NCBI RefSeq assembly: GCF_003182485.1
Contig: NZ_QGTX01000001.1
Span: forward strand, 4,426,001-4,490,000
Direction: 5' to 3'
Source: Geodermatophilus normandii
Lineage (GTDB): Bacteria; Actinomycetota; Actinomycetes; Mycobacteriales; Geodermatophilaceae
DNA length: 64,000 bases
Shown here: positions 8,863-19,775 of the stretch, one piece after another
How the letters are laid out: each line of letters begins with the position of its first letter
How positions within the stretch are numbered: position 1 is the stretch's first letter
Notes under the pieces: model-generated
Seen by the model: only the letters and a program-made list of their open reading frames with translations
Databases searched by the model: none
Told to the model about the DNA's origin: nothing
Made by a program: the position numbers and the translations under genes

Positions 8863-9828
8863 ATGCGCGCCGTCTTCGTCTCCACGCCCTCGCCCGACGA
8901 CCCGCTCTCCGTGCTGGAGGTCGGCGACCGTCCCGAGCCCGAGGTGCCCGACGGCTGGACGACGGTGCAGGTCGAGGCGGTCTCGCTCAACCACCACGAC
9001 CTGTTCAGCCTGCGCGGCGTGGGCCTGCCGCAGGAGCGCATGCCGATGATCCTGGGCACCGACGCGGCCGGTCTGGACGAGGACGGCAACGAGGTCGTCG
9101 TCCACGGCGTCGTGGCCACCCCCGGGTGGACCGGCGACGAGACGCTCGACCCCAGGCGCACGCTCTTCTCCGAGCTGTACCAGGGCACCATGGCCGAGCG
9201 GGTCGCCGTCCCCCGGCGCAACGTCGTGCCGAAGCCGGCCGAGCTGTCCTTCGGCGAGGCCGCGTGCCTGCCCACCGCCTGGCTGACGGCCTACCGGATG
9301 CTCTTCGTGAAGTCCGGCCTGCGGCCCGGGCACACGGTGCTCGTGCAGGGCGCCAGCGGCGGCGTGGCCACCGCACTGGTGGTGCTGGGGCGGGCTGCCG
9401 GGTTCCGGGTGTGGGTGACCGGCCGCAGCGAGGAGAAGCGGCAGGCGGCCCTCGACCTGGGCGCCGAGCAGGCGTTCGAGCCCGGCGCCCGGCTGCCCGA
9501 GCGGGTCGACGGCGTCATGGAGACCGTCGGCAAGGCGACCTGGAGCCACAGCGTCAAGTCGCTCAAGCCCGGCGGCGTCATCGTCACCTCCGGCGCCACC
9601 ACCGGCTTCGACCCGAGCGCCGAGCTCAACCGGGTGTTCTTCACCCAGCTGTCGGTCATCGGCTCGACGATGGGCACCCGCGACGAGCTCGAGGCGCTCA
9701 TGCGGATGTGCGCGGCCACCGGCGTCCGCCCGGTCATCGACGTCGAGCTGCCGCTGGACCAGGCCCGCGACGGCTTCGCCCGCATGCTCGAGGGCCGCAC
9801 CGCCGGGAAGATCGTCTTCACCCTCTGA
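8863..9828 (+). CDS. MDR-family (zinc-type) alcohol dehydrogenase/quinone oxidoreductase-like protein
   Basis: 321 aa medium-chain dehydrogenase/reductase. The N-terminal GroES-like fold holds VSLNHHDLFSLRG and ILGTDAAG; the nucleotide-binding motif GHTVLVQGASGGVATALV is in the middle, with a SxxxAALDLGAEQAF-type dinucleotide-binding segment after it. The structural-zinc cysteine cluster is absent, so a quinone oxidoreductase or zinc-free dehydrogenase is more likely than a classical ADH. Its 3' end overlaps the convergent MFS gene by 11 nt. Confidence 0.85.
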   Translation: MRAVFVSTPSPDDPLSVLEVGDRPEPEVPDGWTTVQVEAVSLNHHDLFSLRGVGLPQERMPMILGTDAAGLDEDGNEVVVHGVVATPGWTGDETLDPRRTLFSELYQGTMAERVAVPRRNVVPKPAELSFGEAACLPTAWLTAYRMLFVKSGLRPGHTVLVQGASGGVATALVVLGRAAGFRVWVTGRSEEKRQAALDLGAEQAFEPGARLPERVDGVMETVGKATWSHSVKSLKPGGVIVTSGATTGFDPSAELNRVFFTQLSVIGSTMGTRDELEALMRMCAATGVRPVIDVELPLDQARDGFARMLEGRTAGKIVFTL

Positions 9829-11566
9829 CCCGGGGTGCGCGAGCCCGGCTGACCTCCCGGAGCAGCACCAGCGCCGCGACCGCCGCCAGCCCGGCGGCGA
9901 CCGCGGCGCCGGCGAACACGGTGTGCAGCTGGGTGAGGACGGCGGCGTTCGTGGCGTCGTCGTACGCCGCGCAGTCCGCGGGCGACGCGGGGCACAGCGT
10001 CAGCGGCGAGCCGATCGCCTCCACCTCGGCGGTGAAGCGGCGCAGCGCCACCGCGGTCAGCAGCGAGAGCCCGACCAGCATGCCGACGGTCCGGGCGACG
10101 ACGGCCAGCGCGCCGGCGCTGCCGTGCACCTCGGGCGGCGTGACGGCGAGCAGCACCGCGTTCACCGGCGCGATCGCCAGGCCGAACCCCAGGCCCGCGG
10201 CGAGCAGCACGAGCGTCGACGTCCACGAGTCCAGCGAGGTCTCCCCCCAGCCGGTCATCGCCCACAGCGCCAGCGCGGCCAGTGTCATGCCGCCCGCCGC
10301 CACCGCCCGCGGGGGCACTCCCCGGCACAGCCACCCGCCGGCCACCGCACCCACCGGGACGGCGACCAGCAACCGCACCAGCACCAGCGCGGCGCCGAGC
10401 TGGTCGCCGGGCGTCGTCGTCGCGCGGGCGAACAGCGGGACGTCGACCAGCGCGGCCACCAGCGCCACCCCGACCAGCAGGTTGACCACCAGCGCGCCCC
10501 AGGCACCGGCCGGCCGCAGCGCGCCCAGCGGCAGCACCGGGTCGGGCGCGCGCCGCTCGTGCAGCCAGAACGCGACGGCCGCCGCGGCCGCCACCGGCAG
10601 CAGCACCGGGCCGTGGGCCACGACCTCGCGCGCCGGGTCGGCCGCGGCGAAGGCCCACACCAGCGCGCCCAGCGCCACGACGGCGAGCAGCGAGCCGAGC
10701 ACGTCGACCTCGCGCAGCAGCCGCGGCACCCCGCGCAGCGGCAGGACCGCGCCGACGGGACGGGTGAGGCTGCGCGCCACCAGCGCCGTGCCCGCGACCA
10801 CCGCTGCCAACACGAGCGGTGTGGAGGCGGGGACGCCCTCGGCCAGCGGCACCCAGGCCAGGCCCAGCGTGACGTCCTCGGCCAGCGCGGCGGGCTCGGC
10901 CAGGTGCAGCCCGGCGGCCGTGCCGGTGACGGCGAGCAGCGCGAGGCCCAGCGGGTCGGGCCGCCGTCCCCCGGTGACCACCACCCCGGCGGCCAGCGCG
11001 ATCCCGAGCAGCAGGTTGAGCCAGAAGACCGCCCGCCAGTCGCTGACGGCGAGCACCGCGGCGCCGGCCAGCGGGCCGAGCACCGCGCCGGCCTCCTGCA
11101 CGGCGCCGACCACGCCCAGCGGCACCGCCCGGCGCTCCGGCGGCCACCGGTCGGCGACCAGCGCCAGCGTGGCCGGGACCAGCCCGCCGGCGCCGACGCC
11201 CTGCAGCCCGCGCCCGGCGACGGCGGGGCCCAGCCCGGTCGCCGTCGCGGTGAGCAGCGAGCCGACGGCGAACAGCAGCAGGCAGCCGGCCAGCACCGGC
11301 ACCCGCCCGCGCAGGTCGGCCAGCCGGCCCAGCAGCGGCAGCGTGGCGGTGTAGCCGAGCAGGAAACCGCCGATGATCGGCGTCGCCCGCTGCAGCTCGT
11401 CGATGCCGACGCCGACCCCGGTGAGGATGTCGGGCAGCGCCAGGACGACGACGTAGGTGTCGGCCGCGGTCACCAGGACCGCGAGCGTGGCCAGGACGAC
11501 CAGCGGCAGCCCCGGGACCGCGCGCGCCCGGGGCTCAGCCGACAGGCGGTGCGGTGATCTCGACAT
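9818..11566 (-). CDS. MFS exporter, DHA2-like, P55 (Rv1410c) type
   Basis: 582-aa major facilitator with about 14 hydrophobic segments, motif A-like GRLADLRGRVPVLAG in the loop after TM2 and VVLALPDI in TM1, as in DHA2 drug:H+ antiporters. Its start overlaps the 3' end of an LprG-type lipoprotein gene by 32 nt. That order and overlap reproduce the mycobacterial lprG-p55 operon, whose products move triacylglycerol-containing lipids to the cell envelope and affect drug tolerance. The lipid role here is inferred from this context. Confidence 0.88.
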   Translation of the reverse strand: MSRSPHRLSAEPRARAVPGLPLVVLATLAVLVTAADTYVVVLALPDILTGVGVGIDELQRATPIIGGFLLGYTATLPLLGRLADLRGRVPVLAGCLLLFAVGSLLTATATGLGPAVAGRGLQGVGAGGLVPATLALVADRWPPERRAVPLGVVGAVQEAGAVLGPLAGAAVLAVSDWRAVFWLNLLLGIALAAGVVVTGGRRPDPLGLALLAVTGTAAGLHLAEPAALAEDVTLGLAWVPLAEGVPASTPLVLAAVVAGTALVARSLTRPVGAVLPLRGVPRLLREVDVLGSLLAVVALGALVWAFAAADPAREVVAHGPVLLPVAAAAAVAFWLHERRAPDPVLPLGALRPAGAWGALVVNLLVGVALVAALVDVPLFARATTTPGDQLGAALVLVRLLVAVPVGAVAGGWLCRGVPPRAVAAGGMTLAALALWAMTGWGETSLDSWTSTLVLLAAGLGFGLAIAPVNAVLLAVTPPEVHGSAGALAVVARTVGMLVGLSLLTAVALRRFTAEVEAIGSPLTLCPASPADCAAYDDATNAAVLTQLHTVFAGAAVAAGLAAVAALVLLREVSRARAPRVRG

Positions 11567-12236
11567 CGTCGCCGGCCTCGGAGAGCTCGATGGTGAAGGT
11601 GGCGTCCTGGTCGGCGGCGTAGAAGGGGCCGGTCAGCTCGGCGCGGCGCAGCTCGCCCGACTCGGGGGCGACGGAGTAGCGGGCCTCCACCGGCTGGCTC
11701 GGGTCGGCGCTGGTGAGCACCTCCTCCACCAGCTCGCCGGGCAGCTGCGCGGTGACCTCGCGCACCACCTCGCCGTCGACCCGCCGCTCCTCCCCCAGCT
11801 CGGCGGAGTCGGCCTGGGCCAGCAGCTGGGAGATGCCGGTGTCGGGGTCGAGCAGCGCGCCGGGGTCGCCGAAGCCGAACTGCGCGGGGTCGACGACGCT
11901 GTAGCCGCTGGTGAAGGGCAGCTGGGCGTAGACGGTGCCGTCGACGGAGACCACGGCCAGGTCCAGCGCCGAGCCCACCGCCAGCACCTGCAGCGTGCCC
12001 TGGAAGGAGGCCGGCCGGACGACGTCGCCCTCGCCGCCGACCAGCGCGGTGCCGGTGGTGGGCGCCCCCTCGCTGGTCAGGACGAAGTGCAGGCGGTCGG
12101 TGTCGTCGAGCGTCGTCTTGGCGCGCGACAGCAGGTCACCGGCCGACTCCTCCGGCTCGTCGGACCCGCAGCCGGCCAGCGCCGACCCCGCGAGCACGAG
12201 CCCGGCCACCAGTCCGGCGGCACGGCGCAGCAGCAT
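11535..12236 (-). CDS. lprG: LprG/LppX-family lipoprotein
   Basis: 233-aa lipoprotein with signal peptide MLLRRAAGLVAGLVLAGSA and lipobox LAGC. The rest matches the LppX_LprAFG fold: lipoproteins with a hydrophobic cavity that carry (glyco)lipids. The segment DTDRLHFVLTSEG at the N-terminus of the mature protein and a GELRRAELTGPFY strand near the end are characteristic. I took the ATG at 12236, just before the signal peptide, rather than the upstream 12263. Couples to the P55-like exporter, which supports a lipid-handling role. Confidence 0.87.
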   Translation of the reverse strand: MLLRRAAGLVAGLVLAGSALAGCGSDEPEESAGDLLSRAKTTLDDTDRLHFVLTSEGAPTTGTALVGGEGDVVRPASFQGTLQVLAVGSALDLAVVSVDGTVYAQLPFTSGYSVVDPAQFGFGDPGALLDPDTGISQLLAQADSAELGEERRVDGEVVREVTAQLPGELVEEVLTSADPSQPVEARYSVAPESGELRRAELTGPFYAADQDATFTIELSEAGDDVEITAPPVG

Positions 12237-12250
12237 GACGACCTCCCCGT

Positions 12251-12271
12251 CGCGCCGGTGCACCCGGCGCG
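12251..12271 (-). terminator. Small GC hairpin between MOSC gene and lprG
   Basis: CGCGCCGG (12251-12258) and CCGGCGCG (12264-12271) form an 8-bp stem just downstream of the MOSC gene stop. No T-tract, so a weak or Rho-assisted terminator at best. Confidence 0.4.
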
Positions 12272-12294
12272 GGCACGGTAACCGACCCCGCCGC

Positions 12295-12962
12295 TCAGGC
12301 GCGGGCAGCGGCCTCCGACCGGCTCGCGGCGCGGGCGATCCGCTCGGCGAGCTTGGCCTGGTCCTTGACCGGCATCGCCGCCAGCGCCGGCTCGAGCTGC
12401 GCGATCCGGTACCGCTGGGTGGTCAGCGCCCGGAAGGCCAGGCCGGTGGTGACCCCGTGCGCGGGCCGCTCGACGACGGTGACCTCGTCGCCGGCGCCGA
12501 TCTCGCCGCTCTCGAGCACCCGCAGGTACGCGCCGGTGGCACCGTGCGCGGTGAAGCGCCTGACCAGGTCCGGCACGCCCCAGAAGCGGGCGAAGTTGGC
12601 GCACGGGATCCGCGGCGCGGTGACCTCGAACAGCGCCGTCCCCACCCGCCAGCGCTCGCCGATCACCGCGCCGGTCAGGTCGAGGCCCGCCGTCCGCAGG
12701 TTCTCCCCGAAGCGGCCCGGCGGGAGGTCGCGGCCTAGTTCGGCAGCCCAGTGGTCGGCGTCCTCCTGGGCGTAGGCGTAGACCGCCTGGCCCTCCCCGC
12801 CGTGGTACTTGCGGTTGACCTGGACGTCGCCGTCCAGGCCCAGCGCGGCGACGGCGACCCGGCCGGCCACCGGCCGCTTGTCGATGCCGCTGCGGTCGGG
12901 CCGGCGCCCCGGCAGGGGCAGCAGGTCGGAGCCGGAGACGCAGACGGCCAGCAGCCGCGCGT

Positions 12963-12966
<4 letters not shown>
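12295..12966 (-). CDS. MOSC domain-containing protein (YiiM-like)
   Basis: 223 aa. MOSC domains occur in molybdenum-cofactor sulfurases and in YiiM/YuaD proteins that act with molybdenum enzymes. Diagnostic pieces are [13 protein letters not shown], a [15 protein letters not shown] strand and the conserved Cys in [13 protein letters not shown] start at 12966 overlaps the lepA stop as GTGA. The C-terminal helical tail resembles that of YiiM. Substrate unknown. Confidence 0.86.
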
Positions 12967-14807
<1,841 letters not shown>

Positions 14808-14988
14808 AGTGCCGCCATCGTCCCACGACCGGCCGCCCGCGCGGAGCACCGTGCCGGGAGGGGTCTCTCCCCGGCCGGGGTGGGACGCCGCGCCGCACGC
14901 TGGTAACCTGGCAGGCCGGTCCGCTGACGCACGCCGTCCGGACGCACCGACAGACCCTTTCCCTCCTGCGAGACACCGAGGCTCACGC

Positions 14989-15249
14989 GTGGCGAACATC
15001 AAGTCCCAGATCAAGCGGAACAAGACGAACGAGAAGGCGCGTCAGCGCAACGTCGCCGTCAAGTCCGCCCTGAAGACGGCCGTCCGCCGCTTCCGCGAGG
15101 CCGCCGCTGCCGGCGACACCGAGGCCGCGACCACGGCGCTGCAGAAGGCCGGCAAGGCCCTCGACAAGGCCGCCAGCAAGGGCATCATCCACAAGAACCA
15201 GGCGGCCAACCGCAAGTCGGGCATGGCCAAGCAGCTGACCAGCCTCTGA
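14989..15249 (+). CDS. rpsT: 30S ribosomal protein S20
   Basis: 86 aa, very basic, N-terminus (V)[20 protein letters not shown] and C-terminal [18 protein letters not shown] are unmistakable S20. Binds 16S rRNA in the 30S body. GTG start at 14989 (mature Ala-Asn-Ile as usual). Sits alone between divergent lepA and convergent holA and is followed by a strong terminator. A TAACCT hexamer at 14904-14909 could be its -10, weakly supported. Confidence 0.97.
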   Translation: MANIKSQIKRNKTNEKARQRNVAVKSALKTAVRRFREAAAAGDTEAATTALQKAGKALDKAASKGIIHKNQAANRKSGMAKQLTSL

Positions 15250-15266
15250 GCTGTCCCAGCGCTCCC

Positions 15267-15308
15267 CGACGAGCCCCCGTCCTCCCGCCGGAGGACGGGG
15301 GCTCGTCG
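15267..15308 (+). terminator. Strong terminator hairpin after rpsT
   Basis: An 18-bp perfect stem: CGACGAGCCCCCGTCCTC at 15267-15284 with its complement at 15291-15308 around the loop CCGCCG. It lies 17 nt after the rpsT stop and before the convergent holA 3' end, so it probably works in both directions. Confidence 0.85.
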
Positions 15309-15342
15309 CGTGTCGGGGCTCGTGCGTCCCCGGGGCCCCGGG

Positions 15343-16347
15343 TCAGTGACCGGCGCGGACCCGGCCGCCGCGGCCGGTGGCGGCGCGGATGTCCACGATG
15401 CGGCGGATGGCGCGCTCGAGCGCGTAGTCGGCGCTGGCGGCCACGCCCTTGACGTCGGCGTTGAGCTCGGCGGCCACCCCGATCGCCTGCTGCAGACCCT
15501 CGATGCTCCAGCCGCGTGCCTGGCTCTGCGCCTTCTTCACCTTCCACGGCGGCAGCTTCAGCGCCCGCGCCAGCTCGCCGGGGTTGGCGGTGTCGAGCGA
15601 GGTGACCCGCGCGGCGGTCCGGACGCCGTCGGCGATCGCGTCGGCGATGAGCACGTGGGCGACCCCGCGCTCGAGCGCCCAGCGCAGCGACTCCAGCGAT
15701 CCCGTGCGGTCCCCGACCAGCACCTTCTCGGCGACGGTGAAGCCGGTGACCTCGGCCTGCCCGCGGTGGAACCGCGCGACGGCGTCGGCGTCGATGGTGC
15801 CGCCGAAGTCGGCGACCAGCTGGGTGGCCGCCGACGCCAGCGCCCGCAGGTCACCGCCGACCGCCTCGACCAGCGCGGTCACCGCGTCGGCGGTGATCCG
15901 GCCGCCGGCCGAGCGCACCTCGTTGCGGACGAAGGCCGCCCGGTCCCCGGCCGAGCTGATCCTGGGGCACTCGTCGACGGCCGCCCCCGCGGCGGTCAGC
16001 GCCTTGAGCAGCGCCTCGTTGCGCTTGCCGCCGTGGTGGACGACGACGAGCGTGAGCTCGGGGTCGGGGTCCTTGCAGTAGCTCGTCAGCGCGTCGACCA
16101 GGGCTCCGGCGGCCTCGTGCACGCCGGCCACGACGACGAGCCGGTGCTCCCCGAACAGCGACGGCGCCAGCACGTCGGCGAGCTGGCCGACCGGCAGACC
16201 GAGCGCGGCGAGCTCGTGCAGCTCAGCCTGCGGGTGGCGCTCGAGGACCGCGGCGCGCACGGCGGCCACGGCGCGGGAGCGCAGCAGCTCCTCCTCGCCG
16301 ACGACGGCCCGCAGCCGGGAGGTCGGTGCCGGGGGTGCCGCTGCCAC
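15343..16347 (-). CDS. holA: DNA polymerase III delta subunit
   Basis: Clamp-loader delta subunit. 334 aa; N-terminal AAA-like domain (RLRAVVGEEELLRSRAV), HHGGKRNEALLKAL in the middle, and the C-terminal delta collar with PWKVKKAQSQARGWSIEGL. GTG start at 16347. Its first ~125 nt overlap the apparent 3' end of comEC in another frame. Gene order comEA-comEC-holA is standard for actinobacteria. Confidence 0.95.
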   Translation of the reverse strand: MAAAPPAPTSRLRAVVGEEELLRSRAVAAVRAAVLERHPQAELHELAALGLPVGQLADVLAPSLFGEHRLVVVAGVHEAAGALVDALTSYCKDPDPELTLVVVHHGGKRNEALLKALTAAGAAVDECPRISSAGDRAAFVRNEVRSAGGRITADAVTALVEAVGGDLRALASAATQLVADFGGTIDADAVARFHRGQAEVTGFTVAEKVLVGDRTGSLESLRWALERGVAHVLIADAIADGVRTAARVTSLDTANPGELARALKLPPWKVKKAQSQARGWSIEGLQQAIGVAAELNADVKGVAASADYALERAIRRIVDIRAATGRGGRVRAGH

Positions 16348-18778
16348 ACCCCGATGGTGTCACGGCCCGCCGACGGTCCCGCCGCGCCACGGGGACCGGG
16401 AGCACGCCGTCCGGGAGCCCCGGGGCGGCCGGCGTCGGAGGGGCGGCCGCCGCGCCGGGCGATCCCCGCACGGCGACGCCCCACGTCCCCGCCGACCCGG
16501 CGACGGCCAGGTCGCCCTCCCGGTCCGTGCGGTGCACCTGCATCCCGGCGCGGGCCAGCAGCGACAGCAGCCGCGGCGCCGGGTGGCCGTAGGTGTTGTC
16601 CGCGCCGACGCTGACGAGCGCGACCCGGGCGCCGGTCGCGGCGAGGAAGGCCGGGTCGGCGTCGGCGCTGCCGTGGTGCGGCACCTTGAGCACGTCGGCG
16701 CGCAGGTCCACGCCGCGGTCGAGGACCCGTGCCTCCGCGGCCGCGCCGAGGTCGCCGGTGAGCAGCACCCGGACGCCGCGCGCGGTGACCCGCACGACGA
16801 GCGACAGGTCGTTGGGCTCGGCGGCCGCCGTCGCGATCTCCGGGGGTGGGGCGAGGACCTCGAGGCGCACACCGCCCACCTCCCGGCGGTCACCGGGGAC
16901 GAGGACCTCCCGTGCGGCGCCGGCCCGGGCGGCGGCGGCGTCGAGGGGCCCGGCCCGCTCGTCGGCCGGGGAGAGCGTCCCGGTGGCGACGGTGCCCACC
17001 TCGCGGCCGCCCAGGGCGCCGGCCAGCCCGCCGACGTGGTCGGCGTCGAGGTGGGACAGCAGCACCAGCGGCAGCCGGTCGATGCCCAGCCGGTCGAGGC
17101 AGCGGTCGACCGGGCCGACCTCCGGTCCGGCGTCGACGAGGACGCCCTCGCCGGGGGCGGTCGGGAGCACCAGCGCGTCGCCCTGCCCGACGTCGCAGGC
17201 GACCAGGAACGCCCCGGCGGGAGGCCAGCCGTCGGCCGCCTGGCGCAGTGGCCAGCCGAGCAGCACCAGGCCGAGCAGCGCCGCCAGCCCGAGCGGGCGC
17301 AGCCTCCGGTACCGCCACAGTGCCAGGCCGGCGACCAGCAGCAGCACGGTGAGCAGCAGGGCACCGCCGGTGCCGGCCGGCCAGCCGGTCGCGCCGTCGG
17401 GCAGGCCGGCCGCGATCCGGGCGGCCAGTACCAGCCACCGCACCGGCCAGCCGGCCAGCCACGCGAGCGCGTCCCCGGCGACCGGCAGGACCGGCCCGGC
17501 GAGCGCGGCGAGCAGGCCCAGCACCGTCGCCGGCGCCACCGCCGGCGCGGCGAGCAGGTTGGCCGCCAGCGACACCGGGCTGACCAGGCCGGACAGCCCG
17601 GCCACCAGCGGCGCGGTGGCCAGCCCGGCGGCAGCGGCGACCGCCACGGCGTCGGCCGGGGTGCGCGGCCAGCCCCGCCGCTGCAGGCGCCGGGACCAGC
17701 CGGGCGCCAGCAGCACGATGGCCGCCGTCGCGGCGACCGACAGCGCGAAGCCGGCGTCGCGGGCCAGCCGCGGGTCCAGGAGCAGCAGCACGGCCACCGA
17801 GGCCGCCAGCGCCGGGACCGCCGCCCGCGCCCGCCCCGCGGCCAGGGCGAGGAGCGTCACCGCACCCATGGCCGCCGCCCGCACCACGCTGGCGTCGGGC
17901 CGGACGAGCACCACGAAGCCGGCCAGGGCGACCAGGGCCACCGCAGCCTGGACCCGCCGGCTCACGGCCCTGCGGCGCAGCGGCGCGAGGACGCCGGTGA
18001 GGACGATCGCGACGTTCGCCCCCGACACGGCGGTGAGGTGGGAGAGCCCGGCGCGCCGGAAGTCCTCCTCCAGCACGGGGTCGAGGCCCCGGGTGTCCCC
18101 GACGACCAGCCCGGGCAGCAGCCCGTCGGCCGGGGTGTCCAGCACGCGGCGCGCCGTGGCGGCCAGCCCGTCGCGGACCGCACCGGCGGCGCGCTGCAGG
18201 CGCGACGGTCCCTGCACCGGCTCGGGCGGACCCCGCGCGGACAGCCGGGCGACGACGCCCTCGGTCGCGGGCACGGTCGCGACCGACGCCCGCGTCCGGA
18301 CGACCTCACCGGGCAGCACCCCGGTCCAGTCCTGCGCCGGGGCGAACAGCACCGCCCCGGCGGACAGCTCCACCGCGTCCGCGTCGTCGGAGAGGGCGGT
18401 GACCGTGACGTCGAGGACCACCCGCGGCGGACCGACGCCCGCGACGCGCCGCGGGTCGCCGTCGACCTCCAGGACCACGTCGACCGTCCGGCCACCCGCG
18501 ACCTCGGCCAGCGGCGACGCGGCACGGGCGGCACCGCGGACGGCGGCGACCGTGGCGGCGGTCGCCACGGCGGCGAGGACCGCCAGCAGCACGAGGACGC
18601 CCGCCGATCCCCGGCGCGGCGCGAGCAGGGCGGCGGCGAGGGTGGCCGCACCGGCCACCACGAGCAGCGCAGCGGGGGGGAGCAGCGCCGAGACGAGGGT
18701 GACGACCCACACCGCGGCGGCGACCGGGACCAGGCGCAGGTCCAGCCACGACCAGCGGCGGTCCCGGCCGGCCCTCAC
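16223..18778 (-). CDS. comEC: ComEC/Rec2 competence-type membrane protein
   Basis: Inner-membrane DNA channel protein of natural transformation. 851 aa: several N-terminal TM segments with a DUF4131-type soluble part, the ComEC core around HLTAVSGANVAIVLTGV, more TM helices, then a metallo-beta-lactamase-like domain (DVGQGDALVLP, LLSHLDADHVGG, LKVPHHGSADADP). GTG at 18778 overlaps the comEA stop as GTGTGA. The C-terminus is odd: after the MBL domain it runs on as an Arg/Pro/Gly-rich tail across the holA start, and the frame-shifted TGA at 16360 would be a more natural end. Confidence 0.9.
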   Translation of the reverse strand: MRAGRDRRWSWLDLRLVPVAAAVWVVTLVSALLPPAALLVVAGAATLAAALLAPRRGSAGVLVLLAVLAAVATAATVAAVRGAARAASPLAEVAGGRTVDVVLEVDGDPRRVAGVGPPRVVLDVTVTALSDDADAVELSAGAVLFAPAQDWTGVLPGEVVRTRASVATVPATEGVVARLSARGPPEPVQGPSRLQRAAGAVRDGLAATARRVLDTPADGLLPGLVVGDTRGLDPVLEEDFRRAGLSHLTAVSGANVAIVLTGVLAPLRRRAVSRRVQAAVALVALAGFVVLVRPDASVVRAAAMGAVTLLALAAGRARAAVPALAASVAVLLLLDPRLARDAGFALSVAATAAIVLLAPGWSRRLQRRGWPRTPADAVAVAAAAGLATAPLVAGLSGLVSPVSLAANLLAAPAVAPATVLGLLAALAGPVLPVAGDALAWLAGWPVRWLVLAARIAAGLPDGATGWPAGTGGALLLTVLLLVAGLALWRYRRLRPLGLAALLGLVLLGWPLRQAADGWPPAGAFLVACDVGQGDALVLPTAPGEGVLVDAGPEVGPVDRCLDRLGIDRLPLVLLSHLDADHVGGLAGALGGREVGTVATGTLSPADERAGPLDAAAARAGAAREVLVPGDRREVGGVRLEVLAPPPEIATAAAEPNDLSLVVRVTARGVRVLLTGDLGAAAEARVLDRGVDLRADVLKVPHHGSADADPAFLAATGARVALVSVGADNTYGHPAPRLLSLLARAGMQVHRTDREGDLAVAGSAGTWGVAVRGSPGAAAAPPTPAAPGLPDGVLPVPVARRDRRRAVTPSGCGSGTPGTDLPAAGRRRRGGAAALPRRGRRARRGPRAPPAG

Positions 18779-19650
18779 ACCCGCACCAGGTCGGCCAGCT
18801 CGCCGTAGACCGCCGGCCCGATGCCCGGCACGTCGTCGAGCTGCTCGACGCTGGTGAACCGGCCGTGCCGCTCGCGGTGGTCGACGATCCGCTGGGCGAG
18901 GACCGGGCCGAGGCCCGGCAGCGCGTCGAGGTCGGCGACCGTCGCCGTGTTCAGGTCGAGCGGACCGGTCGGCGCCGGGCCGCCGTCCGCGCCGGCCGCC
19001 GGCGCCGCGCCCGGCAGGCCCACGGCGACCTGCTGGCCGTCGCTGACGACCGCGGCCAGGTTGACCGAGGCGGGGTCGGCCTCGGGGAGGAGGCCGCCGG
19101 CAGCCGCCACCGCGTCGGCCACCCGGGCGCCCTCCGGCAGCGTCACCAGGCCCGGTGAGACGACCAGCCCGACGACCGAGACGACCACGGTGCCCCGGGC
19201 CTCGGCGGCCCCCGCGGCACCACCTCCCGTCGGCCCCTCGGCGTCCGTCTCGGCCGCGGGGACCACCGCGGGCTGCGGCGCCGGCTCGACGTCCGGCCGC
19301 TGCAGCCACGTCCAGCCGACCAGCAGCAGGGCGGCGAGCAGGCCGGTGAGCCACAGCGCGGCGCTGCCGCGCCGGCCCGGGTCGACGCGGACGGTGCGGC
19401 CCGGTGCCCGGTGGCGGCCCAGACCGCCCGGCAGCCGCTCCTCGGGGTCGTCCTCCGGGGGGACGTCCCCGGACGGTGCGTCGTCGGCGTCGTCACCGGC
19501 GGGCCGGAGGAGGGCGACGCCCGTGCGGGGCGGGTCCCCGGGCGGATCGTCGTCGGGCAGCCAGCCGGAGCGCCGGCCCTCGTCGAGCAGCACCCGCAGG
19601 CGGGCACGGATGACGTCGGCTGCGGGGTCGCGACGGGAGGTCAGGCGCAC
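18775..19650 (-). CDS. comEA: ComEA-type helix-hairpin-helix DNA-binding protein
   Basis: Membrane-anchored DNA receptor for competence. 291 aa: an unusually long charged N-terminal cytoplasmic part (~110 residues, Asp/Pro-rich), one TM helix (ALWLTGLLAALLLVGW), an SLBB domain (VVGLVVSPGLVTLPEGARV) and a C-terminal double HhH (DLNTATVADLDALPGLGP, DDVPGIGPAVYGEL). Directly coupled to comEC. Confidence 0.92.
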   Translation of the reverse strand: MRLTSRRDPAADVIRARLRVLLDEGRRSGWLPDDDPPGDPPRTGVALLRPAGDDADDAPSGDVPPEDDPEERLPGGLGRHRAPGRTVRVDPGRRGSAALWLTGLLAALLLVGWTWLQRPDVEPAPQPAVVPAAETDAEGPTGGGAAGAAEARGTVVVSVVGLVVSPGLVTLPEGARVADAVAAAGGLLPEADPASVNLAAVVSDGQQVAVGLPGAAPAAGADGGPAPTGPLDLNTATVADLDALPGLGPVLAQRIVDHRERHGRFTSVEQLDDVPGIGPAVYGELADLVRV

Positions 19651-19775
19651 GCGGCGGACGCTAGGCAGCCTCCCCGGCCGGGGCCCCCGCCCGGCGACCG
19701 GCTGTGGACGGCGGTACCGGCTGTGGACGTGCGGGTCCGGCGGACGGCGGGCCGGTGCACGCTGCGCCCGTGCTC

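Noticed and set aside
16532..18857. 750-aa plus-strand ORFs over comEC
   Set aside because: Low-complexity antisense shadows of comEC caused by high GC.
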